This document shows, piece after piece, positions 1 through 4,482 of a stretch of DNA of 7,057 nucleotides. Under the pieces are notes generated by a model. It was not told where the DNA came from. It saw only the letters and a list, made by a program, of their open reading frames with translations, and made no database searches. Made by a program: the position numbers and the translations under genes. Origin of the DNA: an uncultured Clostridia bacterium (GTDB lineage: Bacteria; Bacillota_A; Clostridia; Christensenellales; CAG-138); NCBI GenBank assembly GCA_947302865.1, contig CAMYWS010000055.1, positions 1 through 7,057 of the forward strand, given 5' to 3'. Position 1 is the stretch's first letter, and each line of letters starts with the position of its first letter.

Positions 1-1
1 A

Positions 2-46
2 TATTGCAGCCCGTACAATCTGGATGATCGTATTTTGAACAATTGA
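2..46 (+). CDS. Possible 3' end of an upstream gene (partial)
   Basis: Reading from base 2, an open frame of 14 codons (YCSPYNLDDRILNN) ends at a TGA at 44-46, one base before a hairpin that looks like a terminator. Stop followed at once by hairpin is the usual layout for the end of a gene on this strand. The piece is too short to assign to any family. A second frame (from base 3) also stays open to a TGA at 36-38, so the frame choice rests only on nearness to the hairpin and on the more protein-like composition. It could equally be non-coding. Confidence 0.27.
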   Translation, partial: YCSPYNLDDRILNN

Positions 47-47
47 A

Positions 48-81
48 AAGCGCGGAACAGGATTGCACTTGTCCCGCGCTT
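48..81. terminator. Hairpin, probable factor-independent terminator (possibly bidirectional)
   Basis: AAGCGCGG (48-55) pairs with CCGCGCTT (74-81), giving 8 perfect pairs. After one A/C mismatch the stem continues with A57-T72, C58-G71, A59-T70 and a G60-T69 wobble, closing an 8-base loop (61-68). On the + strand the stem is followed by a weak T-rich run (CTGTTAT). On the - strand it is followed by TTTTC, counting its closing pairs, so the tail is somewhat better in that direction. It most simply ends a + strand gene entering from the left. It overlaps the promoter of the next operon. Confidence 0.55.
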
Positions 82-91
82 CTGTTATGAT
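63..91 (+). promoter_or_regulatory. Sigma-A-type promoter of the GNAT/hydrolase operon
   Basis: TTGCAC (63-68) lies 17 bases upstream of TATGAT (86-91), the ideal spacing for the housekeeping sigma factor. The -10 matches the consensus at five of six bases, and the -35 is fair (TTG conserved). Transcription would start near 98, leaving a leader of about 17 bases before the ATG at 115. The -35 hexamer sits exactly in the loop of the hairpin at 48-81, so terminator and promoter are overlaid. Confidence 0.6.
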
Positions 92-100
92 AGGGCAAAA

Positions 101-107
101 GGGGGGG
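101..107 (+). promoter_or_regulatory. Ribosome binding site made of a seven-G run
   Basis: AAAA followed by seven consecutive G residues (101-107) lies 7 bases before the ATG at 115. It is the only purine-rich stretch at the right distance and can pair with the CCUCC of 16S rRNA, partly through G-U pairs. A homopolymer here is unusual: the other genes in the window have mixed purine sites. Its length could vary by slippage and so tune translation of the operon, but that is inference. Confidence 0.5.
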
Positions 108-114
108 ATACCCG

Positions 115-1278
115 ATGAAGTATCAAAAGACGGTCACATTGAAGGACGGCAGGGGATGCGTGCTCCGTAACGGTACGGCAGCGGACGCGCAGGCGGTGCT
201 GGATATCTTTTTGCTGACGCACGAGCAGACCGATTTCCTCGCGTCCTATCGGGACGAATGCACGCACACCGTCGAAGGCGAAGCAAAGTTTTTGCAGGGA
301 CAGACGGACAGTGAAAACGGGATCGAGATCCTTGCCGAGGTCGACGGTACGGTTGCCGGGCTTGCGGGGATCAGCCGCTTCAGCCCGAAATCCAAGATGC
401 GGCACCGCGCCGATTTCGGTATCAGCATCGACAAGGCATACTGGGGGCTCGGCATCGGACACGCGCTCACGGAGGCGTGCATCGAATGTGCGAAAGCCGC
501 GGGCTACGCGCAGATCGAGCTTTCCGTTGTCGCCGACAACACGCGCGCGATCGCGCTGTACGAGAGCTTCGGCTTTCGGGAATACGGGCGGAATCCGTTG
601 GGCTTCCGTTCACGCACCGGCGGATGGCAGGAACTGGTCGAAATGCGGCTTTTGCTTGACGATCGCGTGAACCGGCAGAAGGACGCGGTCCTGTTTCTGC
701 ACGGCCTCGGCGGCAGCGCGGAGGAGGCGGCGCATTACCGTCCGCTGTTTCCGGACTGCGACGTGATCGGGCTCGACTATCACGGCGTCGCGCCGTGGGA
801 CGCGGGCGAACAGATCAGGGACGCCGTTCTGAAGCTCTGCGGGGAATACAAAAGCGTGAGCCTGATCGGGTACAGTCTCGGCGCGTTCCTTGCCATGCAC
901 GCGGACATCGACGCGCTTCTCCGGCGCGCGTACTTCATCTCGCCGGTCGTGGATATGGAATCGCTGATCCTCATGCGGATGGCGCAGGACGGCGTGACGG
1001 AGGAGATGCTGAAAGAAAAGGGTACGATCGCATCGAGCTTCGGACCTGTACACTCATGGGAATATCTTTGCCGGATACGGGAGAATCCCATCGAGTGGAA
1101 CGCGCCGACCGCGATCCTGTACGCGGAGCACGACGACCTGACTCCGTACGGGACGATCGCGGCGTTTGCAAAAGCGCACGGCGCAAGCCTGACGGTGATG
1201 CCGGACGGCGAGCACTGGTTCCACACCGAAGAACAAACGGCATTTCTGGACGACTGGTTTTTGAAGGAACGGGGATAG
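115..1278 (+). CDS. GNAT N-acetyltransferase fused to an alpha/beta hydrolase
   Basis: This 387-aa cytosolic protein has two enzyme domains. Residues 1 to about 181 form a GNAT acetyltransferase: an N-terminal strand (VLRNGTAADAQAV), the acetyl-CoA pyrophosphate loop YWGLGIG (109-115) after strand ISI, and the C-terminal NTRAIALYESFGF block (142-154). Residues from about 190 to 387 form a compact alpha/beta hydrolase: an oxyanion-type LHGLGG (195-200), the nucleophile elbow GYSLG with Ser254, an acid candidate Asp340 in AEHDDLTP, and a catalytic His candidate, His367, in GEHWFHTEEQ. The linker is about 10 residues. The ATG at 115 follows a G-rich site by 7 bases. I recall hydrolases of this type mainly as free-standing proteins in clostridia, which makes the fusion notable. 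No plausible start site with a ribosome binding site lies before the hydrolase domain, so it appears to be made only as part of the fusion. No signal peptide or membrane segment is visible. Substrates are unknown; a small molecule or acylated amine is a guess. It is co-transcribed with the double-GNAT gene downstream. Confidence 0.88.
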   Translation: MKYQKTVTLKDGRGCVLRNGTAADAQAVLDIFLLTHEQTDFLASYRDECTHTVEGEAKFLQGQTDSENGIEILAEVDGTVAGLAGISRFSPKSKMRHRADFGISIDKAYWGLGIGHALTEACIECAKAAGYAQIELSVVADNTRAIALYESFGFREYGRNPLGFRSRTGGWQELVEMRLLLDDRVNRQKDAVLFLHGLGGSAEEAAHYRPLFPDCDVIGLDYHGVAPWDAGEQIRDAVLKLCGEYKSVSLIGYSLGAFLAMHADIDALLRRAYFISPVVDMESLILMRMAQDGVTEEMLKEKGTIASSFGPVHSWEYLCRIRENPIEWNAPTAILYAEHDDLTPYGTIAAFAKAHGASLTVMPDGEHWFHTEEQTAFLDDWFLKERG

Positions 1279-1280
1279 GA

Positions 1281-2144
1281 ATGGAATTCAGGCATTTTAC
1301 CGACGCGGATTACGAAGCAGTCTGCGACTTTCTGATCGCGCTGAACCGAACGGACCGCACGCACATCAACTGGAACTGGGCACGGTTCGAATGGATGTAC
1401 GAGCATCCGGAATTCGATAAGGATGCAATGGACGCGATCGGGTTGTGGCTCGACGGCGGGAAGGTCGTCGGCGCGGCGATCTACGACATGTATTTCGGAG
1501 AGGCGTTTTGCGGCGTACTGCCGGAGTATGCCGCGCTGTATCCGGAGATCCTTCGGTACGCCTGCGACGCGCTGCGGGATGAGAACGGGCTTGCGGTCGC
1601 GATCTGCGATCAAAACAACGCGGAGATCGAAGCGGCGAAACGCGCGGGCTTCTCGGCGATCGAACAGAACGAAACGATCATGGAGATCGACCTTGATCCG
1701 CCGCGGGACGCGGCGCTGCCGCAGGGATTTACGCTTTATGAGCCGCATCCGGTCGAGGACGCGGACAGGATGCAGTGGCTCTTCTGGCAGGGCTTCGGTC
1801 ACGGCGAGGACCGGGCGGAATTCGAGCGCGGGAAAACGGCTGTCTCGCGGGCGCGAAGGCATCTGCGCCGTGAATTGGGAATAGCGGCGGTCGACGAAAT
1901 CGGCGAATACGCCGCGTTCTGCTGCCTGTGGTACAGCGAAAAGACGGATTACGCCTATGTCGAACCGGTCTGCACGATCCCGCGGCACCGCGGAAAGGGG
2001 CTTGCAAAAGCGCTGCTCTGTGAAGCGCTGTACAGGGCGCGGGTCCTCGGCGCGAAGACCGCATACGTGATCTCGGACATGCCGTTCTACGAAAAGCTCG
2101 GATTCCGGAAAACGTATCGGTACACGTTTTACAAAAAGGCGTAA
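1281..2144 (+). CDS. Tandem double-domain GNAT acetyltransferase
   Basis: This 287-aa cytosolic protein consists of two GNAT-like halves. The C-terminal half (about 148-287) is canonical: strand YVEPVCTI, then the acetyl-CoA loop PRHRGKGLAKALL (234-246), then FYEKLGF (269-275). The N-terminal half (1 to about 138) starts with a GNAT-like FRHFTDADYEAVCDF and has a residual AAKRAGF (118-124), but no R/Q-x-x-G-x-G/A loop, so it probably no longer binds acetyl-CoA and may shape the dimer or substrate site. The reading frame is open from 795, overlapping the previous gene, but the ATG at 1281 is the right start: it lies 2 bases after the upstream TAG, purine-rich sequence (AAGGAACGGGGATAGGA, 1264-1280) precedes it, and the protein then opens with a normal GNAT first strand. 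The spacing implies translational coupling. The protein ends FYKKA, 5 bases before a terminator hairpin. The substrate is unknown. Confidence 0.87.
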   Translation: MEFRHFTDADYEAVCDFLIALNRTDRTHINWNWARFEWMYEHPEFDKDAMDAIGLWLDGGKVVGAAIYDMYFGEAFCGVLPEYAALYPEILRYACDALRDENGLAVAICDQNNAEIEAAKRAGFSAIEQNETIMEIDLDPPRDAALPQGFTLYEPHPVEDADRMQWLFWQGFGHGEDRAEFERGKTAVSRARRHLRRELGIAAVDEIGEYAAFCCLWYSEKTDYAYVEPVCTIPRHRGKGLAKALLCEALYRARVLGAKTAYVISDMPFYEKLGFRKTYRYTFYKKA

Positions 2145-2149
2145 GAAAA

Positions 2150-2179
2150 CGGCTGCCGTATTGCGGCAGCCGGTGTTTT
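2150..2179. terminator. Compact terminator shared by converging genes
   Basis: CGGCTGCCG (2150-2158) and CGGCAGCCG (2164-2172) form a perfect 9-bp stem around a TATTG loop. On the + strand it is followed by GTGTTTTA; on the - strand by GTTTTC (complement of 2145-2150). It lies in the 33-base gap between the + strand double-GNAT gene (stop 2142-2144) and the - strand DUF1295 gene, so it can end both. The last T residues of the + strand tail overlap the TAA of the - strand gene (2178-2180). Confidence 0.8.
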
Positions 2180-3134
2180 ACTTGCCCGGATCGAACTTAT
2201 TGAGGGGCATGTACTTATGGACCTGCGCGATATAGTCCCCGTAGCGCGGGTATTTTTCGAACGAGATCGACTCGCCGAGCGTCGAGCTTCCCATGAACAG
2301 CAGCACGAGCAGGAGCGGTCCTGCGATCGTCCAGTGGAACACGCCGTATTTCGCCGCGCCCGCGCCGACCGCAAAGAGGTACAGGGAGAGCCAGAAACCC
2401 TGCTCGCCGAGGTAGTTCGGATGGCGCATCCGCGACCACGGTCCTCTTGTGTTGAACCCGAGGTCATACGGAGACGGGAGCGATTCAAGCGCGCCGCCGT
2501 CCCGCTGCAGCTTCTTTTTTGTTTGATGGAAGTTCCACTGATACTCGTCGGAGATCGCTTCAAGCGCGAGAAAACCGACGGCAAGCGCCGCGCCGACGAG
2601 ATCCCATGCGCCGAACGGGGCTTTCGAACCCATGCATGCGAGCACGGGCAGCGTGATCGCGAGCACGAGCAGGTTCTGATACATGCTGATGAACAAAAGA
2701 TCGAACAGCGTCCAGAGGAATTTGTGCGAAAAGACCGGTCTGCTCCGCACGATCGACCAGCGGTAGTCCTCCTCGCCGGTCCAGAACCGCAGGCTGTATG
2801 CGCCTTTTCTCGCAAAATTGAGCGTGAGCCGCACGCCCCACACCGTAACGATCAGCGCGTAGACAACGGTGCGCAGGTCCATGCCGTTCCTGACGGCGAC
2901 GATCCACGCGTAGACGATCGGCAGGATGCTCCAGAGCTTGTCCATCTGCGAGAAATTCTGCGCAAGCTCGCCGACGATAAAACAATAGGCGATGCTGCAT
3001 ACGCACACGATCAGAAGGATCTTCAGCGTTTCGATCTGCTGCGCGCTCATGGCGGCGCGTCCGAACACGATCCCCAGAACAAACAGCGTCAATACGACGG
3101 CGACAGTCAATGCCGTCCCGATGATCCGTTTCAT
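2178..3134 (-). CDS. DUF1295 / steroid 5-alpha-reductase-like integral membrane protein
   Basis: This 318-aa polytopic inner-membrane protein has about eight hydrophobic segments, roughly at residues 5-25, 36-57, 67-82, 88-104, 137-165 (long, perhaps two), 175-195, 243-262 and 268-285. The family signature is clear in the C-terminal third: RMRHPNYLGEQGFW (235-248), followed by SISFEKYPRYGDY (289-301). These correspond to the conserved RHPNY-GE and E-x-x-P-x-Y blocks of DUF1295 and of the related isoprenylcysteine methyltransferase and sterol-reductase folds, where they bind the cofactor. An N-terminal QMDKLWSI (64-71) block also fits DUF1295. The ATG at 3134 is preceded by AAAAAGGGG 5 bases upstream and by a strong promoter, which supports this start. 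Family members are predicted reductases or methyltransferases acting on lipid-like substrates, but the substrate is not known and cannot be inferred here. The gene stands alone, converging on the double-GNAT gene and divergent from sbcD. Confidence 0.87.
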   Translation of the reverse strand: MKRIIGTALTVAVVLTLFVLGIVFGRAAMSAQQIETLKILLIVCVCSIAYCFIVGELAQNFSQMDKLWSILPIVYAWIVAVRNGMDLRTVVYALIVTVWGVRLTLNFARKGAYSLRFWTGEEDYRWSIVRSRPVFSHKFLWTLFDLLFISMYQNLLVLAITLPVLACMGSKAPFGAWDLVGAALAVGFLALEAISDEYQWNFHQTKKKLQRDGGALESLPSPYDLGFNTRGPWSRMRHPNYLGEQGFWLSLYLFAVGAGAAKYGVFHWTIAGPLLLVLLFMGSSTLGESISFEKYPRYGDYIAQVHKYMPLNKFDPGK

Positions 3135-3166
3135 AAGTACCCCTTTTTCTGCAATATCCGCGTACC

Positions 3167-3195
3167 ATCATACACGAAATGCCACGCGATTTCAA
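3167..3195 (-). promoter_or_regulatory. Strong sigma-A-type promoter of the DUF1295 gene
   Basis: Read on the - strand, TTGAAA (3195-3190) and TATGAT (3172-3167) are separated by exactly 17 bases. Four of six bases match the -35 consensus and five of six the -10. Transcription would start near 3160, giving a leader of about 26 bases that carries an AAAAAGGGG ribosome binding site (3148-3140). It is the best-matching promoter in the window. Confidence 0.72.
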
Positions 3196-3204
3196 CCTGT
3201 TTTT

Positions 3205-3259
3205 CGGAAACGCGGATGGAAGCTGCGGCGCGGGACCGCCGAGCCCGGCCGAAACGCGG
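3205..3259 (+). repeat. Pair of 11-base direct repeats between divergent promoters
   Basis: CGGAAACGCGG (3205-3215) and CCGAAACGCGG (3249-3259) match at 10 of 11 bases and start 44 bases apart, close to four turns of the helix. Both lie between the DUF1295 and sbcD promoters. The second copy forms part of the left arm of the palindrome at 3245-3280. They could be paired binding sites for a regulator, or chance in G+C-rich DNA; nothing else in the window supports a regulator. Confidence 0.4.
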
Positions 3260-3280
3260 TTATTTCCCGGTTTCGCCCGG
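3245..3280. repeat. Imperfect palindrome just upstream of the sbcD promoter
   Basis: The left arm CCGG-c-CGAAAC-g-CGG (3245-3259) pairs with the right arm CCG-GTTTCG-c-CCGG (3267-3280). That is 13 base pairs with one C/C mismatch and one bulged G, around the 7-base loop TTATTTC. It ends three bases before the -35 of the sbcD promoter. It lies upstream of the predicted start of both divergent transcripts, so it would act as DNA rather than RNA: an operator for a dimeric regulator or a cruciform-prone site are possible roles. It lacks a T-run and is not a terminator. Confidence 0.5.
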
Positions 3281-3283
3281 ATT

Positions 3284-3312
3284 TTGCCTTTCGCAGCCGC
3301 CTTTTTTATGAT
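3284..3312 (+). promoter_or_regulatory. Sigma-A-type promoter of the sbcDC operon
   Basis: TTGCCT (3284-3289) and TATGAT (3307-3312) are 17 bases apart. An alternative -10, TACAAT (3312-3317), is preceded by TGA and so has an extended -10 form, but lacks a good -35 at the right distance. Transcription would start about 3319-3323, some 25 bases before the sbcD ATG. No SOS (LexA) operator of the GAAC-N4-GTTC type is visible here. Confidence 0.62.
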
Positions 3313-3334
3313 ACAATCAATGCAATCACCGGGT

Positions 3335-3341
3335 AAGGAGG
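3335..3341 (+). promoter_or_regulatory. Ribosome binding site of sbcD
   Basis: AAGGAGG (3335-3341) is a full-length Shine-Dalgarno sequence 4 bases before the ATG at 3346. It fixes the sbcD start, although the spacing is on the short side. Confidence 0.8.
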
Positions 3342-3345
3342 CAAT

Positions 3346-4482
3346 ATGATACTTCTGCATACATCCGACTGGCATCTCGGAATGATCGACTGTGAACATT
3401 CGCTTCTTGCGGACCAGCAGTTCTTCATCGACGGGATCTGCAGCATCATTGAACGGGAGCGCGTCGACGCGGTTCTGATCGCGGGCGACGTTTACGACCG
3501 GTCGGTGGCCTCTGCGGAGGCGATCAGACTCTATGACGACGCCATGACGCGCATCTGCAAGGGACTCGGAGTCCCCGTGCTGATCGTCGCGGGGAATCAC
3601 GACAGCGCGGAACGGCTGGCAAGCTGCAGCGAACTCCTGAAGGCGGTCGGACTGCACATTGCGGGCGCCCTCACGCGCACGCCCGAGGTCGTGTCGTTTG
3701 ACGATACCGAGGTCTTTCTGCTGCCGTGGATCACCGAGGCGAAGGTAAAGAGCGTCTATCCGGAGGAAAAGGACCGGATCGAAAGCATCGAGGACGCATA
3801 TCGGGTCGTTGCGGAGCACTTCCGCACGGCGTTCACGCCCGGCAAAAAACACGTGCTGACGGCGCATGCGTTCATCACGAACGCGGAAACCTCGTCGAGC
3901 GACCGCGCCGCGGAGATCGGGTTTGCCATGCAGGTCCCGGCGAGCGTGTTCGACGGGTTCGATTACGTTGCGCTCGGACACATTCACAAGCCGCAGGACG
4001 TGACGGACACGATCCGCTATTCGGGTACGCCGATGCCGTTTTCGTTCGGCAGGGAGGAAACGCAGGTGAAGAGCGTGACGCTGATCGATACGCGGACCAT
4101 GGCGCGCCGGACCGTGCCGCTGCCGCTTTTGCACCGCCGTACGACGATCACGGGAACGCTCGAAGAGGTGCTGCATCCGACGTGCGATGAAGAGGTGAAA
4201 AACGGGTACGTGCGCGCCGTCGTGACGGACAGCTTCATCGGGCTCGAAACGATGTCCATGCTGCTGGAGACGTACCCGAATCTTCTGGATACGTGCGGAA
4301 AGACGTTTGAAAACGAATCCGCGTCCGTGACGATGACGATCCGGGAGCTGGAGGAGCTTGGACGGGATCCCGCCGAGGTGTTCCGCTACTTCTGCAGGGA
4401 GGAACTCGGCGTGTCGCCGGATGAACGGCTGATCGGACTGTTCCGGGAAGCGATGGAGTCCGTCGGGGAGGTGCAGGCATGA
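3346..4482 (+). CDS. sbcD: Exonuclease subunit SbcD (Mre11-like)
   Basis: This is the nuclease subunit of the SbcCD complex, which with SbcC cuts DNA hairpins and trims blocked or double-strand ends in the cytoplasm. The 378-aa protein has the normal family length. The manganese-dependent calcineurin-like phosphoesterase motifs all appear in order: HTSDWHLG (5-12; Asp8, His10), GDVYDR (47-52; Asp48), GNHDS (83-87; Asn84, His85), LTAHAF (171-176; His174) and GHIHKPQ (211-217; His212, His214), then YSGTPMPFSF (225-234), characteristic of SbcD. Residues from about 265 form the C-terminal capping domain that contacts the SbcC arms. The start follows a perfect AAGGAGG. The stop overlaps the sbcC ATG by 4 bases (ATGA), so the two subunits are translationally coupled. 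I see no missing residues and no sign of transfer. Confidence 0.96.
   Translation: MILLHTSDWHLGMIDCEHSLLADQQFFIDGICSIIERERVDAVLIAGDVYDRSVASAEAIRLYDDAMTRICKGLGVPVLIVAGNHDSAERLASCSELLKAVGLHIAGALTRTPEVVSFDDTEVFLLPWITEAKVKSVYPEEKDRIESIEDAYRVVAEHFRTAFTPGKKHVLTAHAFITNAETSSSDRAAEIGFAMQVPASVFDGFDYVALGHIHKPQDVTDTIRYSGTPMPFSFGREETQVKSVTLIDTRTMARRTVPLPLLHRRTTITGTLEEVLHPTCDEEVKNGYVRAVVTDSFIGLETMSMLLETYPNLLDTCGKTFENESASVTMTIRELEELGRDPAEVFRYFCREELGVSPDERLIGLFREAMESVGEVQA
4465..4473 (+). promoter_or_regulatory. Ribosome binding site of sbcC inside the end of sbcD
   Basis: GGGGAGGTG (4465-4473) contains an almost perfect complement to the 16S rRNA tail and lies 5 bases before the sbcC ATG at 4479. It sits within the last codons of sbcD, allowing both reinitiation and independent loading of ribosomes. 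Confidence 0.75.

Noticed and set aside
655..690. A separate hydrolase gene starting at the GTG at 667
   Set aside because: There is no ribosome binding site before it, the frame is continuous with the GNAT domain, and the next in-frame ATG lies well inside the hydrolase fold.
795..1280. A longer N-terminus for the double-GNAT protein, since its frame is open from 795
   Set aside because: The extra 162 residues overlap the hydrolase domain of the upstream gene in another frame and are Arg/Gly/Asp-rich without structure. The ATG at 1281 has the right context and begins a normal GNAT strand.
780..1988. A 402-codon open frame on the - strand across both acetyltransferase genes
   Set aside because: It lies opposite two genes with clear GNAT and hydrolase motifs, and its product has shadow-like Arg-rich composition with no domain.
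3250..3275. A LexA (SOS) box upstream of sbcD
   Set aside because: The CGAAAC/GTTTCG arms are 14 bases apart instead of 4 and lack the GAAC-N4-GTTC core, so it does not fit the Gram-positive LexA site.
3281..3310. A terminator at the T-run CTTTTTTATG
   Set aside because: No stable hairpin directly precedes the run, and no transcript is expected to arrive from the left. The T-run is part of the sbcD promoter region.
2217..3311. A 364-codon + strand frame opposite the DUF1295 gene
   Set aside because: Its product is a charged, low-complexity shadow that runs through the divergent promoter region. The opposite strand encodes a protein with membrane segments and family motifs.
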